Assembly: GCA_023433985.1 (NCBI GenBank)
Contig: JAEYTN010000335.1
Location: 1-6,264, forward strand
From: Pseudomonadota bacterium
GTDB taxonomy: Bacteria > Pseudomonadota > Alphaproteobacteria > Rhizobiales > Devosiaceae
Length of the DNA stretch: 6,264 bases
Direction of reading: 5' to 3'
Shown here one piece after another: positions 1-6,264 of this stretch (position 1 is its first letter; each line of letters starts with the position of its first letter). The position numbers and the translations under genes are program-made. Under the pieces are notes generated by a model. That model searched no databases. It was not told the origin of the DNA and saw only the letters and a list, made by a program, of their open reading frames with translations.

Positions 1-2195
1 GGCCAAGGATCGTCGCGGCCCTCGTCCTGCTGATGACGGTCTTCTCCGTCACCCAGATTCCGCGTGCCAGCGTCGATGGCGACATGCTGCGCGTCTTCGC
101 CCATTCCGGCGAGGAATACAGCCACTACGAGCATCTCGCCGATACCTTCGGCACGTTCGAGAACGACATCTACCTGCTGGTCAGCTCTCCCGATCTGACC
201 AATCCCGACACGATCGAGACGATCCGCGCCATGGCGCTCGATCTCTCCAACAGCGACTACATCAACGGAACCATGTCGGCGTTCACGCTGCGCGTTCCGG
301 GCCCCGATGGCACCACCCTGCCCGCCGTGCCCGAAGGCATGCAGACGCCGCAGGAAGTCAGCAAGGCGCTGACCGACCTCTACAACAACGACCCGATGAT
401 GAAGAACCTGATCAACCCGGATCTGTCCGGCGTTGTCATCATCGTCTTCCCGAACCCCGAAATGACCAAGGGCGGCGGCACCCGCGACATGATCGCCGAC
501 CTCCGCTCGCTGGTGGACGACTACAAGTCGGATGCCGTGCAGGTCGAACTCACCGGTCCTCCGATCTGGACCAGCGAGATGCTGAACGCCGCTGTCGACG
601 ACCAGATCACCTTCACGGTCTATGGCTTCGTCCTCGGTTCGCTCATCGCGCTGTTCTCGCTGCGCTCGTTCTGGGGCGCCATCCTCGTCGCCGCGACCCC
701 GTTCGTCGCCGTCGTCTGGGTCATGGGCACGATCATTGCCCTCTTCGGCTCGTTCTCGTTCCTCACCATCATCGTCACCACCATCGTGCTGGTGATCGCC
801 TTCGCCGAAAGCCTGTTCTTCATCTTCAACTGGCTCGCCTACTGGCGCGAGGGCATGGACCCCTACAAGGCCGTGGACGAGACGGTGCGCGTCGTCGGCC
901 CCGCCTCGGCGCTCACCATGTTGACGACGCTGGTCTCGTTCGCCTCGCTGTCGCTGACCGCCGGCCAGGGCATCCAGGAATTCTCGATGGCGGGCTCGCT
1001 CGCCTCAGTGACCAATTTCGTCTGCCTGATGACCTTCCTGCCGCTGCTGCTGAAGCTGTCGGTGCGGCTTGGGTTCAAGGCGCCCAAGCCGAGCTTCGCC
1101 ATCACCGCGCCGATCCCGCCCGCGTGGTGGATCGCCAAGAAGTTCGGCCGGGTGCTGGCCGTGGCCGCCATCGTCGGCACCGGCCTGCTGCTCCTTCCCT
1201 ACTCGCTGATCCAGCCGCACTTCTCGTTCGAGAGCATGATGTCGAAGGGCTCCCAGGCCCTTCAGGCGGCACAGACCATCGACGAGGGCGTCGGCGGCGT
1301 GGCGCCGATCTACATCAGCATTCCGCTCGAGGAGAAGAACCCGGAGATCGGGGACAAGGACTTCGAGAAGATCCTCCGCGTGCACGAAATCGTGGAGAAG
1401 CGGCTGGGCCAGAACAAGGCCATCTCCGCCGCCGCCTTCACGAACTACCAGGAGGCCGGTTTCGACCGCAGCGAAATCTTGGACTCGGTGGGCGACCTCC
1501 GCGCCCGCTTCGTCACCGCCGACGGGTCGCGCGCCCTGGTTACCGGCTTCATGCCGCTGATCCTCGCCTCCGAGGACCTGATCGCGCTCAAGGACGGCCT
1601 GCAGAGCGACCTGGAGGCTGCCGGCATCAAGGGCGCCGAGGTTGGCGGCTTCCGGGTGATGACCACCTATGCCACCGACAACATCGTCCGCGGCCTGCAG
1701 CTCGACCTCACGATCTCGGTGGTGGTCAACCTGTTCCTCATCGGCTGGGCCTTCCGCTCGTGGCGCGTGTCGATGGCCGCCGGCATCCCCAACCTCTTCC
1801 CCGTGCTCGGCACCGAGGCATGGCTCTACTTCTCGGGCCAGGGACTCGAGCTGACTACGGTGCTGGCTCTGACCATCGCCTTCGGTATCGCCGTCGACGA
1901 TACCACGCACTTCCTGTCGCACTACCTCCACTCGCGCCGCGAGGAAGGCTTCAGCCACATGGATGCGATCAAGCACACCATGGATCGCATCGGCGGCGCC
2001 ATCATCGCCACCACGCTGATCCTCTGCTCGGGCGTCGCGATCGTGATGACTTCCGCCCTGCCCCAGGTCGCGCTGTTCGGCACGCTCTTCGTAATTACGC
2101 TGGCGCTTGCTTTGATTGGAGACTTGTTCATCCTCCCCGCATTGCTGGTCGCCGGAGGGCGATTCTTTCATCCGCTGGGAGGCGTCAAGAAATGA
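1..2195 (+). CDS. RND/MMPL-family membrane transporter, 5' end cut by the window
   Basis: The frame is open from base 3, so the true start is upstream; the first visible codons (PRIVAALVLLMTVFSV) look like the first transmembrane helix. Numbering from the Met at base 33 (720 residues to the stop), the layout is a large extracytoplasmic loop (about 10-190), a block of five to six hydrophobic helices (about 193-345), another helix (about 374-392), a second large loop (about 395-555), and a second helix block (about 556-705). This duplicated helix-loop-helix design is typical of the RND superfamily, in the MMPL/SSD-like branch. The second half carries GIAVDDTTHF, with Asp622-Asp623 in the expected proton-relay helix. 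The matching helix of the first half reads FAES (Glu259) instead of an Asp pair. Family members use proton motive force to move lipids or other hydrophobic compounds; the substrate here cannot be read from sequence. It is translationally coupled to the next gene. Family call is firm; function is not. Confidence 0.9.
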   Translation, partial: PRIVAALVLLMTVFSVTQIPRASVDGDMLRVFAHSGEEYSHYEHLADTFGTFENDIYLLVSSPDLTNPDTIETIRAMALDLSNSDYINGTMSAFTLRVPGPDGTTLPAVPEGMQTPQEVSKALTDLYNNDPMMKNLINPDLSGVVIIVFPNPEMTKGGGTRDMIADLRSLVDDYKSDAVQVELTGPPIWTSEMLNAAVDDQITFTVYGFVLGSLIALFSLRSFWGAILVAATPFVAVVWVMGTIIALFGSFSFLTIIVTTIVLVIAFAESLFFIFNWLAYWREGMDPYKAVDETVRVVGPASALTMLTTLVSFASLSLTAGQGIQEFSMAGSLASVTNFVCLMTFLPLLLKLSVRLGFKAPKPSFAITAPIPPAWWIAKKFGRVLAVAAIVGTGLLLLPYSLIQPHFSFESMMSKGSQALQAAQTIDEGVGGVAPIYISIPLEEKNPEIGDKDFEKILRVHEIVEKRLGQNKAISAAAFTNYQEAGFDRSEILDSVGDLRARFVTADGSRALVTGFMPLILASEDLIALKDGLQSDLEAAGIKGAEVGGFRVMTTYATDNIVRGLQLDLTISVVVNLFLIGWAFRSWRVSMAAGIPNLFPVLGTEAWLYFSGQGLELTTVLALTIAFGIAVDDTTHFLSHYLHSRREEGFSHMDAIKHTMDRIGGAIIATTLILCSGVAIVMTSALPQVALFGTLFVITLALALIGDLFILPALLVAGGRFFHPLGGVKK
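2177..2182 (+). promoter_or_regulatory. Ribosome binding site of the coupled secreted-protein gene
   Basis: GGGAGG lies inside the last codons of the transporter gene, 9 bases before the ATG at 2192. A strong Shine-Dalgarno together with the ATGA stop/start overlap decides this start and argues for coupled translation. Confidence 0.8.
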
Positions 2196-2725
2196 ACTTT
2201 GCCGGGCCCCTGTCGCGCATCGTCGCGCTCGCCGGTCTGACTATCGGAACTCTCACCGCCGGCCCGGCCTTCGCCGCCAAGGCCGATGTCGAGCTGATCC
2301 AGTCCTATATCGGCTCGTGGAGCGGCGGCAGTCAGCTGCAGGGCGAGTTCAGGGGCAAGCCTGCCGGCAAGGTGACGTGCCAGATGTCTTTGAGCCCCGG
2401 CAACGGCGACAAGGTCAACTTCTCCGGCAAGTGCGCGATGGCGGGCACCTCCATGACGGTCAAGGGCACCATCGTCTACAACGATGCGGGAAAGCGCTAC
2501 GAAGCCGCCATGACCTCGAACGTATCCTTCTCGGGGCAGGCGGTCGGCAAGCGCCAGGGCGGCGGCATCCTGTTCAGCTTCAAGGACAAGAGCGAGGATG
2601 AGAACGGCATGGGGATGGCGGTCAACGCGTCCATTTCGCTCAATCCCGATAAGATCAACGTGAATTTCGACGTAGCATTCGACAACGGCGAGAAGCTGTC
2701 GGCCTCGGTGCCCTTCACCAAGTAG
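2192..2725 (+). CDS. Small secreted beta-rich protein of unknown function, coupled to the transporter
   Basis: The 177-residue product starts at the ATG that overlaps the transporter stop (ATGA, 2192-2195), preceded by GGGAGG. Residues 1-28 form a good Sec signal peptide: Arg9, a hydrophobic core and an AFA-A cleavage motif; no lipobox cysteine is present, so a soluble periplasmic or exported protein is expected. The mature part (about 149 residues) alternates short polar and hydrophobic stretches rich in Gly, Ser, Thr, Asn and Val, beginning near YIGSWSGG, as expected for an all-beta fold. Only two cysteines remain in it, Cys63 and Cys81, which could form a disulfide. I do not recognise the family. 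The YxGxWsG opening followed by successive strands resembles calycin/lipocalin-like barrels, but that is an impression. Coupling to an RND/MMPL transporter suggests a periplasmic partner, perhaps one that binds or carries its substrate; this is inference. It does not look like the LolA-type proteins often found beside such transporters. Confidence 0.88.
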   Translation: MNFAGPLSRIVALAGLTIGTLTAGPAFAAKADVELIQSYIGSWSGGSQLQGEFRGKPAGKVTCQMSLSPGNGDKVNFSGKCAMAGTSMTVKGTIVYNDAGKRYEAAMTSNVSFSGQAVGKRQGGGILFSFKDKSEDENGMGMAVNASISLNPDKINVNFDVAFDNGEKLSASVPFTK

Positions 2726-2750
2726 CCCGCGCCGCGGACTCGACGGTATG

Positions 2751-2775
2751 GGGCGGCTCCGGCCGCCCTTTTCGT
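2751..2775 (+). terminator. Rho-independent terminator closing the transporter operon
   Basis: A perfect 7-bp GC stem (GGGCGGC at 2751-2757, GCCGCCC at 2762-2768) with a TCCG tetraloop is followed directly by TTTTCGTT. It starts 25 bases after the stop codon of the secreted-protein gene, so the two-gene unit probably ends here and the diguanylate cyclase gene is transcribed separately. Confidence 0.85.
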
Positions 2776-2868
2776 TCCCAAGGTGGGAAAGATGCTCATT
2801 GTCGTCTTCGGGCGGCGTTAACGAGCGGGTGTCAGGTTGGCGGCAGCCGAACCAACGCTGGACCGGGC

Positions 2869-4761
2869 GTGCCTGACGCCACCGCGAAATCGCTGAGCCT
2901 CCGCGCCGCGCTCTATGTCGCAGCGATCTGCGTCGTCATCCTCGGGCTCGAAGGCTGGCGCGAGTGGAATGCCTACGACTCGGCGATCTCCGGCGCCGTT
3001 GGCTCCAGCCAGAACCTCGCGCACTCCTTGCGGCAGCACGCCGACGACACTTTCGAGCTCGCCCAGAACACCGTCACGGCCATTGCTTCGGAGGCGCAGC
3101 GCGCCGCCCCCGGCGAGGACGGGCTCTCCGCCATCGAGCGCCGGATGCGCCGCAGCATCGATGGCAGTTCGCGGCTTCTCCGCATCGACATCTACGATCC
3201 CGAAGGCAAATGGCTGGCGACAACGGCACAGAACCTGCCGCCGGGAGTACGCCAGACCAGCTACAGCTACTTCCAGAACCACCGCGAATCGATCAGCCAG
3301 GCGCCGTTCATCGGCCGGCCGATCCGCCTCCCCACCGGCGACTGGATCCTGACCGTCAGCCAGCGCCTGAACCGTCCCGACGGCAGTTTCGGCGGCGTGG
3401 TCGTGGCGACGATCGACTGCCAGTATTTCTCGGAGTTCTACTCCAGCTTCAGTGTCGGCGAGCTCGGCTCGATCTCGCTCGCGACCTCGAGCGGCATGCT
3501 GCTGGCCCGTTCTCCCTACGATGCGCACCAGATCGGCCGCGATCTGAGCCAGGGCCAGCTCTACGCCCAGCAACTGGCCACGCGTCGCGCCGGCAGCTTC
3601 TCGGCGGTGTCCACCATCGATCAGGTCACCCGCATCATCTCCTTCGATTCCGGCAGCCGCTATCCGTTCGTCGCAGTCGTCGCCGTGTCGCGTGACGAGG
3701 TGTTGGCGCCGTGGCTTGCCGGGGCGATGCAGCGGCTGGCGATTGCCGCTGCCCTCACACTGGGCCTTGCACTGCTGGGCCTGCGCCTCGCCGAGCAGAT
3801 CGGGCGCCGCCAGCGCAGCGAGACCATCCTGGCCCAGAAGGAAGCCGAGTTCCGTCTCCTCGCCGAAAGCGCCAGCGACCTGGTCGAGCGCTTCGCTCCC
3901 GATGGCCGCCGCCTCTACATCTCGCCGGCGATGGAGCGGCTTACCGGCCGCAAGCCCGAAGAGCTGCTCGGCAAGAACGCCTACGAGGTGATCAACGACG
4001 ACGACCGCCCCGACGTCATGGCGGCTGCCGAGCGCCTGCGGAACGGCGAGAGCTCGCAGGAGACCATCCTCTTCCGCACCCAACATGCCGACGGGCGGGA
4101 GATGTGGCTCGAAACGTCGCTGCGTATCGCTGCCGAGAGCGGTCTCGACCAGCCTGGGGTAGTGGGCGTCACCCGCGACGTCACCGCCCGCAAGCTGCTC
4201 GAGCAGAAGCTCGCGAGCCTCGCGACCATCGACGGTCTCACCGGCCTCGCCAACCGCCGGGCCTTCGACGAGGCCCTGGCGCGCGAGGTCGCGCGCGCTC
4301 GCCGGACGGGCTCGCCGCTCTCGTTGCTGATGATCGACTGCGATCGCTTCAAGCGTTTCAACGACGACTACGGCCACCTTGCCGGCGACACCTGCCTCAA
4401 GGCCGTCGCCGCCGCCATCATGGCGCGGGCTCGCCGTCCTCTCGACGTCGCCGCGCGCTACGGCGGCGAGGAGATGGTGTTGCTGTTGCCCGACACCGAC
4501 CTCGGCACGGCGCGGGGCCTTGGCGCCGAGATCTGCCGGCAGGTCCAGGGACTGGGTGTCGTGCACGCCCGCAACCTGCCCTGGAAGGTCGCCACCGTCA
4601 GCATCGGCGTCGCCACCCTCGACGCCCGGGACGAAAGCGACACCCGCGACGGCCTCTGGCTCGTCAACACCGCCGACCTCGCGCTCTATGACGCCAAGGC
4701 CCAGGGCCGCAACCAGTGCGTCGCCCCGCCCCTGTCGGACACGACGCGATTGGTGGGATAG
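2869..4761 (+). CDS. Membrane diguanylate cyclase: Cache-like sensor, PAS, GGDEF
   Basis: The 630-residue protein should make the second messenger c-di-GMP from two GTP. Domains in order: transmembrane helix about 9-28; periplasmic sensor about 31-280 of the Cache/PDC type (IDIYDPEGKWLATT, then FIGRPIRLPTGDWILTVSQRL and GGVVVATIDCQYF are typical of sensors on such cyclases); second helix about 285-306; PAS about 325-440, ending in VVGVTRDVTARK; GGDEF about 450-618. The cyclase domain has DGLTGLANRR (455-464), metal-binding Asp490, FNDDYGHLAGD (497-507) and active-site GGEEM (532-536). RPLD at 523-526 is exactly five residues before GGEEM, the position of the RxxD product-inhibition site, so feedback inhibition is expected. 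No EAL domain is present. The start is GTG; no ATG occurs in frame until residue 93, which would remove the first helix, and the Shine-Dalgarno is weak (GGA at 2860-2862). No ligand can be assigned. It stands alone between two terminators. Confidence 0.93.
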   Translation: MPDATAKSLSLRAALYVAAICVVILGLEGWREWNAYDSAISGAVGSSQNLAHSLRQHADDTFELAQNTVTAIASEAQRAAPGEDGLSAIERRMRRSIDGSSRLLRIDIYDPEGKWLATTAQNLPPGVRQTSYSYFQNHRESISQAPFIGRPIRLPTGDWILTVSQRLNRPDGSFGGVVVATIDCQYFSEFYSSFSVGELGSISLATSSGMLLARSPYDAHQIGRDLSQGQLYAQQLATRRAGSFSAVSTIDQVTRIISFDSGSRYPFVAVVAVSRDEVLAPWLAGAMQRLAIAAALTLGLALLGLRLAEQIGRRQRSETILAQKEAEFRLLAESASDLVERFAPDGRRLYISPAMERLTGRKPEELLGKNAYEVINDDDRPDVMAAAERLRNGESSQETILFRTQHADGREMWLETSLRIAAESGLDQPGVVGVTRDVTARKLLEQKLASLATIDGLTGLANRRAFDEALAREVARARRTGSPLSLLMIDCDRFKRFNDDYGHLAGDTCLKAVAAAIMARARRPLDVAARYGGEEMVLLLPDTDLGTARGLGAEICRQVQGLGVVHARNLPWKVATVSIGVATLDARDESDTRDGLWLVNTADLALYDAKAQGRNQCVAPPLSDTTRLVG

Positions 4762-4781
4762 CGCCCGCCCCATCGCCAAGC

Positions 4782-4808
4782 AAAACGGGCCGCCAGGGCG
4801 ACCCGTTT
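4782..4808. terminator. Shared bidirectional terminator between the cyclase gene and ssb
   Basis: AAACGGG (4783-4789) pairs with CCCGTTT (4802-4808), with an inner CGC/GCG pair (4791-4793, 4798-4800) around a four-base loop and one C/A mismatch. Read on the minus strand the hairpin ends in a CGTTTTGC tract 25 bases past the ssb stop, a good ssb terminator. Read on the plus strand the T-rich side is CGTTTCAATTTCGTT, so it can also stop the cyclase transcript. The two stop codons are only 71 bp apart. Confidence 0.75.
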
Positions 4809-4832
4809 CAATTTCGTTACGCTTTCGTCCGA

Positions 4833-5354
4833 TCAGAACGGGATGTCGTCGTCCACGCCGCCCTCGAAGGCCGGGGCTGCACTGGGACGGCGCTCCGGAC
4901 GGCCACCGCCGCCACCAAAGCCGCTGTCGCGCTGCCCGCCGCCGCCATAGCTGCGCTCCGCCGGGCCGGAGAAGCCCCCCGGGCTGTCGCCACCACCCTC
5001 ACCGCGGCTGTCGAGCAGCACGAGGGTGGAATTGAAGTTCTGCAGCACGACCTCGGTCGAGTAGCGGTCGGCACCCGACTGATCCTGCCACTTGCGGGTT
5101 TGCAGCGAGCCCTCGAGGTAAACCTTGCCGCCCTTGCGCAGGTACTGCTCGGCGACACGGCCCAGCGCCTCGTTGAAGATCACGACGCTGTGCCACTCGG
5201 TGCGGTCACGCCGCTCGCCGGTGTTCTTGTCGCGCCACGTATCGGTAGTGGCGACGCGCAGGTTCACCACCTTGCCGCCCGACGGCAGGTTCCGCACCTC
5301 GGGGTCGGCCCCGAGATTGCCCACCAGGATCACTTTGTTGACGCCGCCAGCCAT
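4833..5354 (-). CDS. ssb: Single-stranded DNA-binding protein SSB
   Basis: The 173-residue protein coats single-stranded DNA during replication, recombination and repair and recruits partner enzymes through its tail. Residues 1-115 form the OB fold: [18 protein letters not shown] at the start, [47 protein letters not shown] as separate conserved blocks. Trp40, Trp54, Phe60 and Trp89 match the base-stacking aromatics of E. coli SSB (Trp40, Trp54, Phe60, Trp88). Residues 116-165 are a Gly/Arg/Ser/Pro-rich disordered linker with several glycine runs. The C-terminus DDDIPF is the intact acidic tip that binds SSB partners. Length is normal. The ATG is supported by an AAAGGGA ribosome site and by the conserved N-terminus. 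It diverges from uvrA, as in many proteobacteria, and a LexA box over its promoter predicts SOS control. Confidence 0.98.
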   Translation of the reverse strand: MAGGVNKVILVGNLGADPEVRNLPSGGKVVNLRVATTDTWRDKNTGERRDRTEWHSVVIFNEALGRVAEQYLRKGGKVYLEGSLQTRKWQDQSGADRYSTEVVLQNFNSTLVLLDSRGEGGGDSPGGFSGPAERSYGGGGQRDSGFGGGGGRPERRPSAAPAFEGGVDDDIPF

Positions 5355-5360
5355 GGCACT

Positions 5361-5367
5361 TCCCTTT
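5361..5367 (-). promoter_or_regulatory. ssb ribosome binding site
   Basis: On the minus strand AAAGGGA is followed by six bases and the ssb ATG. Spacing and composition are near ideal and fix the start codon. Confidence 0.8.
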
Positions 5368-5378
5368 CAATTCTTCCC

Positions 5379-5408
5379 GGAAACGCGCCGGATGATTGGC
5401 GCGTATCC
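5379..5408 (-). promoter_or_regulatory. Hairpin in the ssb 5' leader
   Basis: ACGCGCC (5383-5389) and GGCGCGT (5398-5404) are a perfect 7-bp inverted repeat around an eight-base loop, extended by GGA/TCC (5379-5381 with 5406-5408) across a one-base mismatch. In the ssb mRNA it would end about 11 bases upstream of the Shine-Dalgarno. There is no T tract after it, so it is not a terminator. A role in mRNA stability or in control of translation is possible but only inferred. Confidence 0.55.
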
Positions 5409-5464
5409 TACCTCTCTCTTACCCTGCATGGGGCACGGCGTTCCGCGTCATCCACAAGCTTGTC

Positions 5465-5479
5465 GTTCCGCTTATGTTC
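5465..5479 (-). promoter_or_regulatory. LexA (SOS) box at the ssb promoter
   Basis: GTTCCGCTTATGTTC on the plus strand (GAAC-N7-GAAC towards ssb) fits the alphaproteobacterial LexA operator GTTC-N7-GTTC exactly. It covers the predicted ssb -10 hexamer, so bound LexA would block RNA polymerase. It differs from the second box (5565-5579) only by C/T changes at three spacer positions. Confidence 0.85.
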
Positions 5480-5501
5480 TCATCCGGCAGGCGATTGTCA
5501 A
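5473..5501 (-). promoter_or_regulatory. Predicted sigma70-type promoter of ssb
   Basis: On the minus strand a perfect -35 TTGACA (5501-5496) is followed by a 17-bp spacer and AACATA (5478-5473) as -10. The transcript would start near 5466 and carry a leader of about 110 bases containing the hairpin at 5379-5408. The -10 lies wholly inside the LexA box. Confidence 0.75.
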
Positions 5502-5547
5502 GCCAGCGCCCACATTATGTTCCCCGCGGGGCGCCCGCGCGACTCAC

Positions 5548-5576
5548 TTGACCGGCCGGCACGTGTTCTGTTTACG
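5548..5576 (+). promoter_or_regulatory. Predicted sigma70-type promoter of uvrA
   Basis: TTGACC (5548-5553) is a good -35; 17 bases later TTTACG (5571-5576) is a weak -10. The -10 falls inside the second LexA box, the same logic as on the ssb side, which supports the assignment despite the poor hexamer. Transcription would begin near 5580-5584, leaving a long leader of about 175 bases before uvrA. Confidence 0.55.
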
Positions 5577-5579
5577 TTC
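5565..5579 (+). promoter_or_regulatory. LexA (SOS) box at the uvrA promoter
   Basis: GTTCTGTTTACGTTC is an exact GTTC-N7-GTTC operator. With the box at 5465 it gives a shared pattern GTTCYGYTTAYGTTC (12 of 15 bases identical). It overlaps the predicted uvrA -10, so repression by LexA and induction by DNA damage are expected. Confidence 0.85.
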
Positions 5580-5758
5580 ATGCCAACTGTGACCGGTCGC
5601 GGAACCGGAGTTGGTGACACGGCGTCGTGAGACGTGGTTAGATTGCAAGTCCGGCCCCCAACTCCCAAGTAGGCAGCCGATCCCTCTTTTTGAAAAACCC
5701 TGACACGATTTGGCACTGAGCGGCTGTAAAGCTCGCGCGCCTCGTAGGTGGAACCCGT
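5580..5758 (+). promoter_or_regulatory. Long structured leader of uvrA
   Basis: This stretch completes the 404-bp ssb-uvrA gap and holds no convincing full gene. CCAACT (5583-5588) plus CCGGT (5593-5597) can pair with ACCGG plus AGTTGG (5604-5614), an 11-bp hairpin with a four-base bulge. GGAGTTGG (5607-5614) can instead pair perfectly with CCAACTCC (5658-5665). The two foldings exclude each other. An ATG at 5580 opens a 16-codon frame (MPTVTGRGTGVGDTAS, stop 5628-5630) without a ribosome site. A T run (5686-5691) follows the second helix only after 20 bases, too far for a clear terminator. Regulatory function is unproven. Confidence 0.4.
5746..5751 (+). promoter_or_regulatory. uvrA ribosome binding site
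   Basis: AGGTGG is spaced seven bases from the ATG at 5759, a good Shine-Dalgarno that supports this start. Confidence 0.7.

Positions 5759-6264
<506 letters not shown>

Noticed and set aside
1005..2171. A 388-codon open frame on the minus strand opposite the transporter
   Set aside because: It is antisense to a recognisable RND protein and has a His/Gln/Arg/Asp-rich composition without domains or a ribosome site; a GC-bias shadow.
1124..2191. Possible long N-terminal extension of the secreted protein (an in-frame ATG far upstream gives 533 codons)
   Set aside because: The extension overlaps the transporter out of frame and is Arg/Pro/His-rich nonsense. The signal peptide and GGGAGG site place the real start at 2192.
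2818..4779. A 653-codon open frame on the minus strand opposite the diguanylate cyclase gene
   Set aside because: It is fully antisense to a gene with clear TM, Cache-like, PAS and GGDEF domains. Its product is a low-complexity mix of Ala, Gly, Arg, Asp and Glu without a recognisable domain, as expected from the mirror of GC-rich codons.
5440..5454. A third LexA-like half site (GTTCCGC at 5440, repeating the start of the box at 5465)
   Set aside because: The second GTTC at the required distance is missing (the bases read TCCA), so it is only a half site.
5454..5531. Short palindromes between the boxes: ACAAGCTTGT (5454-5463) and CCCCGCGGGG (5522-5531)
   Set aside because: Perfect 10-bp palindromes of this kind are not rare enough in a GC-rich spacer, and neither matches an operator I know.
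4716..5630. A 304-codon plus-strand open frame across ssb and into the intergenic region
   Set aside because: It is antisense to ssb and crosses both promoters and both LexA boxes; only its last 16 codons, after 5580, are discussed as a possible mini-ORF.
5690..5730. A possible second uvrA promoter (TTGAAA at 5690 or CTGACA at 5700 with TGTAAA at 5725)
   Set aside because: The hexamers do not combine with acceptable spacing: TTGAAA has no -10 at 17 bp, and CTGACA to TGTAAA needs a 19-bp spacer.

Overview
The window is GC-rich, densely coding bacterial DNA. It most likely comes from an alphaproteobacterium. The reasons are the UvrA and SSB sequence style, the long G/C-ending codon runs, and above all two operators of the form GTTC-N7-GTTC, the LexA recognition pattern of Alphaproteobacteria (not the CTGT-N8-ACAG pattern of enterics). 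The genus cannot be fixed from the sequence alone.

Left part (1-2775, + strand): the 3' part of an RND/MMPL-type membrane transporter. Its stop codon overlaps the start of a small secreted, beta-rich protein of unknown function (ATGA overlap), and a clear intrinsic terminator closes this two-gene unit. The transporter start lies outside the window. Centre (2869-4761, + strand): a stand-alone membrane diguanylate cyclase with a periplasmic Cache-like sensor, a PAS domain and a GGDEF domain carrying GGEEM plus an intact RxxD inhibitory site. It converges on ssb, and the two genes share a hairpin terminator in a 71-bp gap.

Right part (4833-6264): ssb (- strand) and uvrA (+ strand, cut by the window end) are divergent and separated by 404 bp. 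This is the familiar SOS pair. In this genome each gene appears to have its own promoter and its own LexA box. The two boxes start exactly 100 bp apart (5465 and 5565), lie in the same absolute orientation, and differ from each other only by three C/T changes. The ssb leader holds a strong hairpin. The uvrA leader holds two mutually exclusive hairpins and a 16-codon open frame that begins directly after the LexA box.

I see no transposons, CRISPR arrays, tRNAs, rRNAs or phage genes. The less ordinary parts are the double LexA-box architecture with structured leaders, and the uncharacterised secreted protein translationally coupled to the RND transporter.
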